The notes under the pieces are model-generated. The model had not been told where the DNA came from, searched no databases, and saw nothing but the letters and a program-made list of their open reading frames with translations. A stretch of 64,000 nucleotides of DNA from Rhynchonema sp. JSB1_4. Its lineage: Eukaryota; Nematoda; Chromadorea; Monhysterida; Xyalidae. Below are positions 1 to 11,269 of this stretch, piece after piece. Made by a program: the position numbers and the translations under genes. Each line of letters begins with the position of its first letter. The stretch's first letter is position 1. The DNA is taken from NCBI GenBank assembly GCA_030248065.1, contig JASAMV010009272.1, positions 1 to 64,000 of the forward strand, read 5' to 3'.

Positions 1-778
1 CGCCCAATCGCCTGAACCACTAAAAAATTTGGGTCTCGTTTCCAGAAGTACCATTGCCTTTCTACAACAACAGCAAAACTCCAAAAATTGTCAAATGGTC
101 AGATTTGTGTGTGGATGAGATATGCCTGAAATTGTACTTTGCCCAAAAACTTGGCTGTGCATAAGATAACATAGCCATGCTCTATATCGTTGAAAACGTA
201 ATTAAAAAATCTGAATTGTGGCAGTTAAGATATTTGTTTTATACGAAACATCTAGCCGTGGCGTTGTAATGATTGGGTTCAGTTGTCACAACAGCTGGTT
301 GAAAGTGGGATGAGGTGTGGAGGAATGAAAGAAGGGATGTTGTAGTTTGGCCAGAAAACATTTATTGCGGATGAATGTAACCTGATCATGTCATATATAA
401 CTGATAAGGAAATAGCATGGGCTAACTGATTATGTTAATCACTTTTAACTACAGCTTAAATGTTTCGTTTAAATGCAAGGAGTAGCTTATTGTCAACTGA
501 AGCCAATCATTTCAACGTCACGGCTAGAAGTTTCATATTAAGCAAATATCTTTACAGCCACCATTCAGCTTATTTAATTACGTTTTCAACTATATAGAGC
601 ATGGCTATGTTATCTTATGCACAGCCAAGTTTTTGGGCAAAGTACAACTTCAGGCATATCTCCTCCACACACAAATCTGACCATTTGGCAATTTTTGGGG
701 TTTTGCCGTTGTTGCAGAAAGGCAATGGAACTTCTGGAAACAAGACCCAAATTTCTTAGTGGTTCAGGCGATTGGGCG
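1..778. repeat. Fold-back element with ~210-bp terminal inverted repeats
   Basis: The first ~210 bases reappear reverse-complemented at about 565-778; the left end CGCCCAATCGCC pairs with the right end GGCGATTGGGCG. The loop (about 215-560) has no recognisable coding content. The left terminus coincides with the window edge, so a target duplication cannot be tested. An open frame inside (617-865) is not a gene. Confidence 0.8.
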
Positions 779-1184
779 GTTAGACCCATATTTTACATTG
801 TTATATTACATATTATATTACATTATATTGCACAACGTTGTACTGCTTTAGAAAAATACAGGTAAATTGAACACTATAACAATATCAAGGGTTTTTTTGG
901 TACATTTTTGCCCTTGATGTGTGCTTGGGCTGTTCCAACAATTCAAATTTGGTATCAATTTAAAGCAGAGGCCCACCGCAATATATGGAAAGGCAATAAA
1001 CACGGATATCCAGTTTCTGTCTGACAGAGCGCTTTAAAAAAATTTCAAAAAATCGACCTTGAAAAATCATGTTTTTGATTGTGTTGAGGAATAGCGAACT
1101 GGACGGGCCCTAAACCGATGGCTAAAAATCGCACTGATAGCCTCATATTATGATGTGAAATTGAAAGTAGGGCAAACGCTTTTA
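779..1184. other. No gene seen
   Basis: AT-rich sequence with no supported exon, RNA gene or complete repeat. Bases 1040-1184 may be the edge of the degraded transposon segment that follows. Confidence 0.5.
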
Positions 1185-1505
1185 AATTTCCCCTCACAAC
1201 ACGTTTAACATCCCATATCAGACGCGCATCATGGGACCAAGTTTGGTCGGGGTCATAATTGAAACTCAAATTCCTTATATCGACGTATCTTGACAAAGTA
1301 GAAATAGGTCGGAAAATTTTTTGAAAAAAATGGGACAAAAAATTGGTTTTCGCAGAAAAATCAGGGTACTTCCAATGAAAAATCAGGGAAAATCAAGGAA
1401 ATTCAGGATTTAAAAAGGAAAAAACGACACAGGCGTTTTTATTAAAAAAAACATCTGTTTTTTATTAAGAAAAAACGGCACCGTTTTTTTCGCAGAACAC
1501 TGGCT
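1185..1505. repeat. Degraded internal segment of an hAT-type non-autonomous element
   Basis: It shares long blocks (CATCATGGGACCAA, ATCGACGTATCT, AAATCAAGGAAATTCAGG) with complete elements at 37932-38398 and 49868-50347. No CAGGG termini are visible, so this is a fragment. Confidence 0.65.
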
Positions 1506-1932
1506 GTTGCGTTGCAGACCGAAACCACAGCTATAGATGCATATCCGGCGCAAATTGCAAACCAAAGCGCAACTTATGGCTACCACATGTGGCTTCGACT
1601 TTCGTTGACTTTCGAACTTCACACAACACGCGTAGTCTCCTATGAAACTAAGCTTGAGCAATCAATTCCTATCCTAACTAAGCCAAAAAACAAAGCATGA
1701 CCATATCGCCAATGGTGTCGAAGACTGCTGTGCATGGGGCTTGAGAACCATTCGTTTATCTACAGTGCCAAAACTTTCTTCCCTGCCGTTGGAAAAATTT
1801 GGATTTTAGGATCGATATGACAATTTTCACATTGCTCAAAAACACTGGACAAATATCTTCCGGAAAGCTAAAATAGGCATGAACGTGGAATTTCTTTTAC
1901 CAAACATTTCCTAACCGCAGAAAGGTGCTAAC

Positions 1933-2082
1933 CAGCACAAGTGGCTTGTCTGTGCGATCGGTCATAACATTTAATGTCTTTCATTTGCGACCAGCAAATG
2001 TTCTCTGGTAGCACGCAGCCGAAAATGTGATCTTGACCTTCAGAATTGCACGCGTAGTTGTCGAGTGATTTGCACAACATGT
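1933..2082 (-). CDS. Exon coding a degenerate LDLa-like module
   Basis: On the minus strand an acceptor (TTGCTTGCAG) precedes 150 nt (2 + 49 codons + 1) that end at a GTTAGC donor. Both borders are phase 1, the symmetric phase typical of shuffled extracellular modules and the same as the LDLa exons at 11270-11410 and 37239-37379. Six cysteines sit with LDLa-like spacing, around MLCKSLDNYAC, GCVLPENIC and RSHRQATCAG. The usual Ca-binding run (CDGxxDCxDGSDE) is replaced by CWSQMKDIKCYDRS, so calcium binding is doubtful. I infer it belongs to the same minus-strand gene as the other LDLa exons. It could instead be another small cysteine-rich domain. Confidence 0.5.
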
Positions 2083-2119
2083 CTGCAAGCAAACGTTTGA
2101 CCGCGACAGTAAAACCGGT

Positions 2120-2335
2120 TCTGCATAATAGGGCGCGCGCGGGGAATTTTTTCCCATGGGATTTCGCAGAAGGGAGGGAGATTTGCGGTAAATTTCCCGT
2201 CCCCGTCTTCGAAATATTTTTGATAGGCGGGAAATCGGTCATTTCCCGCTTTTTACCGTCCTTGGATCATTTCCCGCACTGGAATTCCCGTCAGTAATTC
2301 CCATGCAATTTCCCGTGGGAAACGGGAAATCGAAT
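2120..2335. repeat. Word-iterated element, word AAATTTCCCG
   Basis: Dense direct and inverted copies of the AAATTTCCCG/CGGGAAATTT word. The same word builds 4320-4680 and 7980-8320. No clean terminal repeats or target duplication are visible here. Confidence 0.6.
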
Positions 2336-2498
2336 TATTTCATTTTTGTTGGCTTTTCTTCTTTAGTATAGTATGGTGATAGAATTGTTGTCTTTTAGAC
2401 CTGTTCATGAAGATCACGACCCTGAGCAATTGACTTTGTTTTTGTTTTCAACTTACAGTTAGCAGCTCACGCAGTGAACCGATCAATCAAGGAATTTA

Positions 2499-3412
2499 GG
2501 CCGCACTCAGACAAACGCGAAAAGCGAAAAGTTAATGGTCGCAAAACTTTTCGCTTTTGTCTGAGGGCAGAAGCGAAATGTTAACTTTTCGCTTTTCGCG
2601 TTTGTCTGAGGGCAAAAGCGAAACGTTAACTTTTTGCTTTTCGCATTTCGCGTTTGTCTGAGGGCAAAAGCGAAAAGTTTAAAAAGCGAAAAGTCATCAT
2701 GATTCCTTATTCCCAAAATCTGACTGCACACCCGTTGCAAACTAAGGACAATGAAGAGTATTGTTTGAATCATATTTTGTGATGGAGTTGGATCACTAAT
2801 TTCGACCAGCGTAAAGGTTGTTCCCCTGCACTAAATGAACAACTTTATTGAACTTTTATGAACTTTTATGAACAACCAAACGAAATTAGTGATCCAACTC
2901 TAGCACAAAATATGATTCAAACAAAAATTTATTCTCATAGCCCAAAATGGACCAGCTTAAGAAGACAAAAATGTTTTGTTTGGCAGGCGCAGAAATACAC
3001 GCTCAACTTTGAGTCGGTGTTTGTTTGAATGATACACATTGTGAAACTACAACAAAGCCAGCGTCCCATTCCGAAAAATAATTTGAAATGAAGTACTGTT
3101 ACAAATGTAAAAACTAAATGACCAATAAAACTAAACCGCATCCGACCGCCAAACATGTCAGCTGAACTTGCTGAAGAATGAAACGTCGTGTCGAACATCA
3201 ACAGTGCAACAGCACACGCTATGTTTGCTGTTTGTGCGCGCTTAACTATTCGCTTTTGCCCTCAGACAAACGCGAAAAGCGAAAAGCGAAAAGTTAACTT
3301 TTCGCTTTTGCACTCAGACAAACGCGAAAAGCGAAAAGTTAACTTTCGCTTTTGCCCTCAGACAATAGCAAAAAGTTAACTTTTCGCTTTTCGCGTTTGT
3401 CTGAGTGCGGCC
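2499..3412. mobile_element. Fold-back element, terminus GGCCGCACTCAGAC, word GCGAAAA
   Basis: The left end (GGCCGCACTCAGACAAACGC) is repeated inverted at the right end (3392-3412). Inside the termini both arms are made of reiterated GCGAAAAG. Flanks are TTA on the left and TAA on the right. A second palindromic element (2762-2925) is nested inside. Confidence 0.75.
2762..2960. repeat. Nested palindromic element (CATATTTTGTGAT family)
   Basis: TTTGAATCATATTTTGTGAT on the left pairs with ATCACAAAATATGATT-like sequence on the right. The inner arm AGTTGGATCACTAATTTCG is also inverted. A related complete copy is at 61530-61770. Confidence 0.7.
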
Positions 3413-3489
3413 TAACGGATTTAATGGCACGTGTGTTTAAATAGGGTAAGTGAAGTAATTCTATGTGTTCTGAGGCAAAATAAACGGGT

Positions 3490-3870
3490 TTCAACTAGTG
3501 ATGGGCTCGCTCCCAATTTTTTCCTTCGCTCGCTCTTCGCTCCTAGGGCGGACTTAGGTTGAATCCGGAAACCGGAATCCGAAAATAATTCCGGAAAACG
3601 CATTACTATTCCATGTAAATTTCTACTGCGTTTTCCGGAAATATTTCCGGAGTCCGGAAATGTTTTGTATTTTTGTATGCAAATTAATTCCGGATTCCGG
3701 ATTTAACCTAAGTTCGCCCTTAGCGGGAAGAGCGAAATCGCTCTTCACGCCCAGGCGCAAAATTGAAATTTGCCTTCGCTCGCTCTTGGCGCGAAGAGCG
3801 ATTTCGCGCTTTCGCTCTTTGCCGCGCTTTCGTTCGCGCCCGAGCGTTTGCTCTTTTTTGCGCTTTCTTG
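3490..3870. repeat. Word-iterated element, word GCGAAGAGCGAA, split by a MITE
   Basis: Reiterated GCTCTTCGCGC/GCGCGAAGAGC strings lie on both sides of the 3546-3719 insertion. Related copies occur at 7020-7080, 13640-13790, 14690-14850, 16675-16810 and 17700-17870. Confidence 0.7.
3546..3719. mobile_element. Palindromic MITE, terminus GGGCGGACTTAGGTT, word ATCCGGAA
   Basis: A 174-bp near-palindrome starting GGGCGGACTTAGGTTGAATC and ending with the complement of GGGCGAACTTAGGTTAAATC. Flanks are CTA and TTA. It is inserted in the GAGCGAA-word element, which continues on both sides. Close relatives are at 18805, 48628, 50432 and 61213. The 3-bp TNA target preference suggests PIF/Harbinger-type mobilisation; this is inference because no transposase is present. 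Confidence 0.8.
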
Positions 3871-3904
3871 CTTTGATGCGTTTGAACAAAAAATGTTTTG
3901 TTAA

Positions 3905-4115
3905 TTATTCAGAAATGTTGTTAATATTTATATCCTGAGAATGAATCATTATTCTTTTAGTTCAGAGAAGGAAAACGACAAGATGGCGACAATCATGAAC
4001 ATGATAGTTTTGTTCTGTTGTTTATCAGTTGCCCTGTTCTGTTTTGTTGTATTGTAGTGTGGCACGGACATGATCAGGTGCTTGTAAGTTGTAAGTGTAT
4101 CGGTGTGCGTCAATC
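3905..4115. repeat. Repeat carrying a short ORF (copy 1 of 3)
   Basis: About 200 bp from TTTATATCCTGAGAATGAAT to GTGTGCGTCAAT, repeated at about 14397-14590 (+) and 16915-17115 (-). Confidence 0.75.
3983..4057 (+). CDS. 24-residue hydrophobic ORF in a repeat (copy 1)
   Basis: ATG in a strong context (AAGATGG), then 24 codons and TAG. The peptide starts MATIMNMIVLFCC and is almost entirely hydrophobic, so it would be a membrane segment or signal anchor. The ORF has the same length in all three copies, with one residue changed (L/S). It may instead be a captured first exon or have no coding role. Confidence 0.25.
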   Translation: MATIMNMIVLFCCLSVALFCFVVL

Positions 4116-4116
4116 A

Positions 4117-4667
4117 GTGGGGACACGCAAACTGTGCGGTGCGGACTTCGCTCAAAGATTGTTTCTGCAACGCGGCGCACCGCAGCCACGTTTCCATGGC
4201 TGCGCCCCATCATGCCTACTCCAAGGTCAAGGTGCGCAGGATAGCCAGGCATTAGCCAGTCGAGTTGAAACTTTAGGCTTCAACGCAATCAAGAGACACA
4301 AGGAATATTCTCACGTTGGGCTCGAGCGGGAAATTTTTATGAAGGGCATCAAAAGTTGGGGAAATTTCCCGTTTTCCCCAAGGGTGCGGGAATTCTTGCA
4401 GAAAAAGGAAGTTTGGGTTTTCGAACGGCGGGAAATGTCACGGGAAATGACTTTCAGAAGTTTGAAGGACGGGAAATTTGCGGGAAAAGGCACATTTTCC
4501 ACCGAAATTTTCCCGCGGGAAATGCGGGAAACCGGGAAATTTCTTGCGTGAAATGGTGATGTTTCCCGCGGATTTCTCGCTCGAAAAAATAATTTCCCTT
4601 AAATTTTCCGCCGGAAATACAAATTTCCCGTAAATTTCCCAGGCAAAACAGACATTTCCCGTAAATT
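4117..4667. repeat. Left outer arm of palindrome A
   Basis: Matches 7976-8527 in reverse complement, from GTGGGGACACGCAAACTG through the AAATTTCCCG-word segment. Confidence 0.85.
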
Positions 4668-5386
4668 TCCCGCCCTAGTTTTTGGTTTGAGACAGTTCCG
4701 GGGAAATCTGTGCTGAACGCGCGTGCACGCGACTTCCTAGTATTAAAAGATAGGCAGCGCACGCGCAAAACTTCGCGTGCACACGCGTGTACGTGAGTGC
4801 ACGCGAAGTTACCTCGACTTTTGCCTATACTTTGCACAGAGTCGCACGCGCGTGCACGCGGCTTCTACTTTCAGCCTAGAATTGCACCCGGTACTGTTTG
4901 TGCTGACGCAATAGCGGTCCCTTATAAGATTTTCTTTGATGCTTTTAAAAGTCACAGCGATTTTTTTCAAGCTCAGCCAAGTCTCCGGCTCCCGGAGCTG
5001 AGCAGAACCCACAACAATGCATCGTAAACACAGCCAGGCAGTTGAGTACAGCGTATGTATTGCACACATCTCTCATCAAATCAAATTCAAATCTATCAAT
5101 GATCGAACAGTGGCTTCTTCTATCTTCTGTCGCCTTCAATGTTGGTCGACCGCCACGCTAACCGTGATCGCATATCGTAATCGTATCGCAACGTAACCGA
5201 GATGTTGGCTGCCCAAACTTTCTACGCGTCGTCTTAAACGAACGACTTCCCGTCCCGTTTCTTCATCTTCTTTCGTCGCAACTCTCAGGGGCTCGTCAAA
5301 TTTGGTCGTTGGGAGATGTGACCGGCTTTCACGCACTCCTCCACACATTATTTGTCGATTTGGAAGAGAATGCGCGCCCTTTTTAG
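4668..5386. other. Sequence present in only one arm of palindrome A
   Basis: About 720 bp with no counterpart in the right arm, where the flanking pieces are adjacent at 7972-7976. It is therefore an insertion here or a deletion there. Bases 4720-4855 reiterate GCGTGCACGCG. No gene is seen. Confidence 0.6.
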
Positions 5387-6162
5387 AGAGTCTCTTGTGT
5401 GTCTCTTGTGTTTGTGTGTGAAACCCAGTGTTGTAAGACTGTAAATAACCAAAAGTGATAAAGCATCGAGAAAAGAAGAACCCGCGGGATCGTTTCGTGA
5501 AGAACTAGCGTGAATCGCAACCCCGGAGTGGCCAGTCGCACTCGGCGGGGTCTTTTGTGAGGTTTGGCTTTGTCATTGTTCTGTGTTCAACCTCGTGTTT
5601 ACAGCTTAGGCCCGCCCGATCGTGCCGTGGCCGGGTCTCCAAGTGTCCGCAGGAGGCCGTATCGTAGGGTGCTGGTACGTGCCACGCCTTACGACTACAG
5701 GTCGACAAACGATTATCACGAATACAGATCATCAAGCCCAAAAATGGCAATTGGCCGTTGGTTGAAAATCAGCGTGAATTTTTAGCACAGATTGAGAACT
5801 ATTGGGATGATCAAACAACTGTGTACCCATGTTTTGACCGGGGAACAAAGAAAAAATCATCGATAAATCGATTAAAATACAAAACTCGAATCAGCGAGAC
5901 ACAAGATATCGAAATACAAGATATCATTCAGAATGCGATCGCATCTACGAGCCTGCGGACTGGGCGTTCGTTTCCGCTCAACCAATCAAATCGCAAAGTG
6001 CTCTACTACCATGGCGTGAAACATCAGCAACCTGATCAAATGCACCGTTGAAATCATGTGTACAAAGTTGTGTGTACGTGTGGACTGGCCTATATAGGCG
6101 AAACAACCCAACCATTGCATCAACGAATCACTGAACGTCGTCGTGATACCAACAACAAAACA
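5387..6162. repeat. Left inner arm of palindrome A
   Basis: Matches 7210-7972 in reverse complement, from GAGTCTCTTGTGTG to CACTGAACGTCGTCGTGAT. It contains the Penelope-like fragment. Confidence 0.85.
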
Positions 6163-6309
6163 ATCAATGTCTCCGGACTGAGTACGCATCTCAGACAATA
6201 CAGAGATCACAGCACAATCCTTGACGATCCAGGCAACATCGTATCGCATAGTGCCGACGACCGAATTCAAATTCTGGATCTGAGCAAAATTATTTCGAAC
6301 TTCTGGCAT
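5758..6309 (+). pseudogene. Penelope-like element fragment, GIY-YIG endonuclease
   Basis: One reading frame, broken by a TGA at 6049-6051. Upstream of the stop is a basic linker (KKKSSINRLKYKTRIS). Downstream is the endonuclease core VYKVVCTCGLAYIGETTQ, with the GIY-YIG signature (here GLAYIG) and a following basic helix (HQRITERRRD). This matches the C-terminal GIY-YIG domain of Penelope-like retroelements. The reverse transcriptase is absent. A second copy with the same stop lies inverted at 7210-7602. Confidence 0.75.
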
Positions 6310-6744
6310 TTGAGGCTTGATACATTCGTATTCACAAACCAGAACTAAATCTCAATACCGGCGTCGCCCTGTCGCAGAACTTTACTCACGCTCTGACCAT
6401 TCATGCACACGCGCTGCGCCAGGTGAACCTAATGTTTCATGTCATTTTTGTTCGCTTGCTTGCTTTGTTGTGCGTGCCTTCTCGTTTACAGTAAATCTCT
6501 GTTTAGTAATTTTTAAAAATCCTATGAAATTTCAAGTTGCCCTTCTCTTTTTCAAAAAAGAGTAAGGTTGTTGCCCAAAGAAGCCCGCTTGAAGCTGGCG
6601 AAACGTTGCAAATAATTTGCCGTTTATGTGGTAACGGGAGTCACAACTCTCACAACAATCATGTATCAAACTAACCACAACCACAGAGAGAACATTGCGC
6701 ACTTCAAACATTTGTAAACTGCCAATGTAAACGAAGGACACTTA

Positions 6745-7209
6745 AACCGGGCCCGCCGCTATTGTTTTTTGGGTTTTCGACCTCGTTTTTTCTGTTTGAA
6801 GCGTTAGTTGGCACTGTGATCAAGAACATTAACTTTAAAAAACTTCACCAAAATGACGATTACTGATCGAAATCAATCCACCAATATATACGTTTGGGAA
6901 CAAACCAGTCCAATATTGACGCACAGTCTGTGCATGGAAATCAGGACCCCGGCCAAAGTTGATCCCACGATGCGGGTCTGATATGGGATGTTAACAACTC
7001 GCTAGAAAAGGGTTGAAACTGGTGATGGGCTCGCGCCTGAAAATTTCGCTCTTTTTTCGCGCTTCGCTCTTCGCGCCCGGCTGTTGATGTTTGTTAAGTT
7101 TTGTTAAATGTTTTGTTAAGCTACCGTAACCCGGCGCCTATATCACCGTCAGTGATTTTGAATTTTGCTTTGCGGGTCCTGATTTCCATGCACAGACTGT
7201 GCGTCAGTT
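6745..7209. repeat. Repeat starting GGGCCCGCCGCTATTG, in the spacer of palindrome A
   Basis: Begins GGGCCCGCCGCTATTGTTTT and contains GACGCACAGTCTGTGCATGG at both ends of its inner part. Relatives lie in both arms of the large inverted repeat (13855-14400 and 17115-17660). A piece of the GAGCGAA-word element (7020-7080) is inserted in it. Confidence 0.65.
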
Positions 7210-7602
7210 GTTATCACGACGATGTTCAGTGATTCGTTGATGCAATGGTTGGGTTGTTTCGCCTATATAGGCCAGTCCACACGTACACACAACTTTGTAC
7301 ACGTGATTTCAACGGTGCATTTGATCAGGTTGCTGATGTTTCACGCCATGGTAGTAGAGCACTTTGCGATTTGATTGGTTGAGCGGAAACGAACGCCCAG
7401 TCCGCAGGCTCGTAGATGCGATCGCATTCTGAATGATATCTTGTATTTCGATATCTTGTGTCTCGCTGATTCGAGTTTTGTATTTTAATCGATTTATCGA
7501 TGATTTTTTCTTTGTTTCCCGGTCAAAACATGGGTACACAGTTGTTTGATCATCCCAATAGTTCTCAATCTGTGCTAAAAATTCACGCTGATTTTCAACC
7601 AA
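7210..7602 (-). pseudogene. Penelope-like GIY-YIG fragment, inverted copy
   Basis: Nearly identical to 5758-6160 on the other strand, including the TGA between the linker and endonuclease parts. It stops soon after the HQRITEHRRD-type helix at the arm boundary. The shared stop shows that the palindrome formed after the element was already inactive. Confidence 0.7.
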
Positions 7603-7972
7603 CGGCCAATTGCCATTTTTGGGCTTGATGATCTGTATTCGTGATAATCGTTTGTCGACCTGTAGTCGTAAGGCGTGGCACGTACCAGCACCCTACGATA
7701 CGGCCTCCTGCGGACACTTGGAGACCCGGCCACGGCACGATCGGGCGGGCCTAAGCTGTAAACACGAGGTTGAACACAGAACAATGACAAAGCCAAACCT
7801 CACAAAAGACCCCGCCGAGTGCGACTGGCCACTCCGGGGTTGCGATTCACGCTAGTTCTTCACGAAACGATCCCGCGGGTTCTTCTTTTCTCGATGCTTT
7901 ATCACTTTTGGTTATTTACAGTCTTACAACACTGGGTTTCACACACAAACACAAGAGACACACAAGAGATTC
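7210..7972. repeat. Right inner arm of palindrome A
   Basis: Reverse complement of 5387-6162. Confidence 0.85.
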
Positions 7973-7975
7973 TTC

Positions 7976-8527
7976 AATTTACGGGAAATGTCTGTTTTGC
8001 CTGGGAAATTTACGGGAAATTTGTATTTCCGGCGGAAAATTTAAGGGAAATTATTTTTTCGAGCGAGAAATCCGCGGGAAACATCACCATTTCACGCAAG
8101 AAATTTCCCGGTTTCCCGCATTTCCCGCGGGAAAATTTCGGTGGAAAATGTGCCTTTTCCCGCAAATTTCCCGTCCTTCAAACTTCTGAAAGTCATTTCC
8201 CGTGACATTTCCCGCCGTTCAAAAACCCAAACTTCCTTTTTCTGCAAGAATTCCCGCACCCTTGGGGAAAACGGGAAATTTCCCCAACTTTTGATGCCCT
8301 TCATAAAAATTTCCCGCTCGAGCCCAACGTGAGAATATTCCTTGTGTCTCTTGATTGCGTTGAAGCCTAAAGTTTCAACTCGACTGGCTAATGCCTGGCT
8401 ATCCTGCGCACCTTGACCTTGGAGTAGGCATGATGGGGCGCAGCCATGGAAACGTGGCTGCGGTGCGCCGCGTTGCAGAAACAATCTTTGAGCGAAGTCC
8501 GCACCGCACAGTTTGCGTGTCCCCACG
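7976..8527. repeat. Right outer arm of palindrome A
   Basis: Reverse complement of 4117-4667. Beyond 8527 the similarity ends. Confidence 0.85.
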
Positions 8528-8786
8528 TGCGGCTGCGGTATACGGTTCGCTATGGAACAATTTTTTTCAGCCGCACATAAAATAGACCAATCAGCGTCGA
8601 GCCAGCGCGGCATGTGCATGCACTACGCCAGCGCTGATTGCTTCATTCTGTGTGCTGCAGTTAAGGAAATACTTCGGTAGTTCACCGCAAACAGCAGCCG
8701 CATATGCGGCCATGCAAACGCGGTGCGGCGTCTGGACTACGTTTTTTCCGCACCGCGCAAACCGCGTTTGCGTCGAAGCGCCCTAA
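8528..8786. repeat. Word-iterated segment, GCGGTGCGG / CAAACGCGG
   Basis: Contains repeated GCGGTGCGG and CCGCACCGCGCAAACCGCG strings and ends GCGTCGAAGCGCCC next to TAA. That matches the TTA|GGGCG terminus of other fold-back elements read on the minus strand. A matching left terminus was not found. Confidence 0.4.
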
Positions 8787-8789
8787 ATG

Positions 8790-9080
8790 CAGCTGCTGTG
8801 CCCGAATTTTCGAACCGTCGCCCAACAAGGTGCATTATTTTTTGACCCTGGGAAAGGCCATCGAGTCTCAGTCACTTTCAGTTTAAAACTGATTTACTGT
8901 TGTGCTTCGCATGCGCGCATCGATTGTTTAAGACCAAAATAGATTTACCAGTCAAGTGTGCTGAGAAATCGTGCGTGCATGCGAAGCATAGTAATTACTT
9001 TTAAAAAAATTTCGCTTCTGAAAATAGCCGAAACTCGATTGCTTTAGCCAGTTTGAGAAAGTTTAACAAATACTGTATAT
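8790..9080. other. No gene seen
   Basis: CGCATGCGCGCATCGATT and CGTGCGTGCATGCGAAGC form a loose inverted pair at about 8905-8990. No exon or RNA gene is supported. Confidence 0.4.
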
Positions 9081-9215
9081 CATTGATAAGAATGAAAAGT
9101 GCTTGTCAAATCCTGGTTCAATTTGAAAAAAATTGCCACATATCCGCTTGTCAGAGCAGGAAATGTAAATGGGATGGATTCATATAGCCACTGTGCGACC
9201 AATAGTATGCGTATG
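9080..9215. repeat. Right half of a TTGGTCGCACAATGA element
   Basis: Parallels 51575-51692: GTGCTTGTCAAATCCTGGTT, a CATATCCGC block and GATGGATTCATATAGCCAC, ending TGTGCGACCAATA. The left half is missing. Confidence 0.65.
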
Positions 9216-9249
9216 CCTGGCTCCACAACGTGTGGCACACCCAGCGTCA

Positions 9250-9600
9250 GGGTTGATACAAAAAACGGTGATTAATTAAAGATTTTTTTTGAAAAGTGAT
9301 ATATGCCGCTTTTCAGTTAAAAGTACGATTTTTTTGGAAAAGTAAAAGGCGCCATTCTTTCAAAAAACGGTGTTTTCGAGGCAAAACTTCTTGAATTTTT
9401 CCCAGGTTGGGTCAAAAATTTCCCAAAATCGCGCTTGCAGAGCTTAGCCTGACCGCCAAAACGACTCATAAAGACGTTGAGGGACCTCAGTCTTTTAAAA
9501 GTCAGGGTATGCCTCTTCGGCACCATAGTATAGTATAAATTCGGCCGGTCCGCGCCGAATTTTGTTCCCAATGGTTTGTCTTAAACTGCATCTTCAGGGC
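9250..9600. repeat. Degenerate hAT-like fragment
   Basis: Shares TTTTCGAGGCAAAA and CCCAAAATCGCGC-type blocks with the inner parts of the elements at 41256 and 44095. Termini are not clear. Confidence 0.4.
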
Positions 9601-9749
9601 GCATGTTTGTGAGTTTATACCAAGTGATTTAACTTTTATGGTGTCCACATTGCTGTCTAAACACCTGTAAAACTTAAAAGGCGATTAGGAATGTGCAATT
9701 TCCACTTCATAATGATTACAGAGAACGTGTGAAAACGTATGATAGACAC

Positions 9750-10112
9750 AATGTGTGTAGTTCAAACACGAACTCATGAGACGACTTTTTTGAAGTTGAC
9801 TTGTACAGATCCAATAATGTTCCGATTCCACGTGTTTCGAAAACGAAAGAAAGTAAAACGAACGTAAAACACGCTCTCCTCAACGGTGCGTAAATTCCCT
9901 TTGATTCCCAAAACATTTATGTATTGAATGTCGTTGCTGTTCGCCTAAGCACGCAACAAGTTGAGGTCGGCCAGCTGGAACTTGTCATCATCTCTCTCGG
10001 CCCAATCTATTTCTTCTTTTTGCTAAACACGTGCAACTGGAGCATTTTGAATCTGACCAAGCAAGCTTTAAAAAAGTCGTCTGATGATCTCGTGGTTGGA
10101 CCATACATAAAG
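9750..10112. mobile_element. MITE of the TATAGTCCAACCACGAACTC family (copy 1)
   Basis: Aligns along its length with 47720-48081. Ends are ACGAACTCATGAGACGACTT and its diverged complement near CGTCTGATGATCTCG. No protein is encoded. Confidence 0.65.
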
Positions 10113-10404
10113 GCAGTCTACGGGAGGTTGTCACTCAGCCCCCGAATACCGTAGCCCCCCGCAAGCGAGATCGTTGCGAGACCCACGCTGCTCGCTGCTT
10201 ATCGACACGTGAATTAGCGGCAGCAAGCTGGAAATTACCATGCGCGTCGATCACCAAAACTTGGAATTGTTGGTTGGTGTTGGCGCTAACGCGCAAAACA
10301 TAGATAAAAAAACAAAATGGTCTCGCCACGATCCTTGCAGATCAATATTACGGTGGGTTACGGTATTCGGGGGCTGAGTGACAACCTCCGGTAGATTGCC
10401 TTTA
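10108..10404. mobile_element. MITE with ~45-bp inverted repeats (GTTGTCACTCAGCCCCCGAA)
   Basis: The left end AAAGGCAGTCTACGGGAGG is repeated inverted at the right end (CCTCCGGTAGATTGCCTTT). The inner arm GTTGTCACTCAGCCCCCGAA is perfect on both sides. The interior is GC-rich and non-coding. Confidence 0.75.
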
Positions 10405-10625
10405 CAAGCGTTCGATCATGAATGTAAATCTTTCATTTCTCTGGTCTCTGGAGAACATCGTTCGGATGAGGTCTATTGATAACTTAGGTACCGGAGAACG
10501 CCAAGTATGTCCCCTGAGGGATTGTGTTGGGATTCACTTCGATTTTGAGATTTCAATTAATTTCCCAAATAAGCTCGCGCTTTGTACAAGCATGTGGGAT
10601 ATACTGTATGAATGAAAATATTTAC

Positions 10626-10738
10626 AGATGCGATGGGCTTATTCGGGAATACTTTCGAATTTGTTTCCAATGGTGGATCATTGGGGAGCATATTTGGCAC
10701 TATCCGGCACGTCACTCCTTTGGTCAGAACTTTACCAC
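10626..10738 (-). CDS. Exon of the LDLa-module gene (candidate)
   Basis: On the minus strand an acceptor (TTTATTTACTGCAG) is followed by 113 nt (2 + 37 codons) and a GTAAAT donor. The peptide begins GGKVLTKGVTCRIVPNM and ends PNKPIAS. No family is recognised. The exon begins in phase 1, which continues in frame from the LDLa exon 530 bp upstream (11270-11410). That is the main reason to place it in the same gene. Confidence 0.4.
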
Positions 10739-11269
10739 CTGCAGTAAATAAATGGAAATCGCTCCCTATCCATTGAATCATCATCATCGACGTTTGCGAC
10801 GTGAAATTTAGTATTCTGCGACAATCTACGCAGTTAGTCGCCACCACGTCCGCGTGCAATTTATACTGCCGTCAATAGACACTGATAAATAAAGTAGTCG
10901 TGCCGAGTCCAAGTCACGGTCAAGTATCGCTAGAATAACCGAATCGCCTTCGTACATGCGTTGATGATACCCACGTGAGGGGTCACGTGACGAAAAATTT
11001 TGAATTTAAAAATATTTTGTGGAGCGCCTCATTTCTCACCTAAAACTTCACCTGAAACTGCCTTGCACCACTTTTTCTTAAGAAAATTTCCAAGAAAATT
11101 CTTTAAGAAAATTTTTTCTACCCTTTTTAGGAAATTTTTTTGTGTGTTTTTTCCAATGTAACAGTGCTCTTATAAAAAAAATTTGTTCTTTCAACCCTGC
11201 TCAGCGTGATACACACTGGGCTGTAGCACAGGTCAACGGAACGCTATCACATATCACTTTTATACTAAC

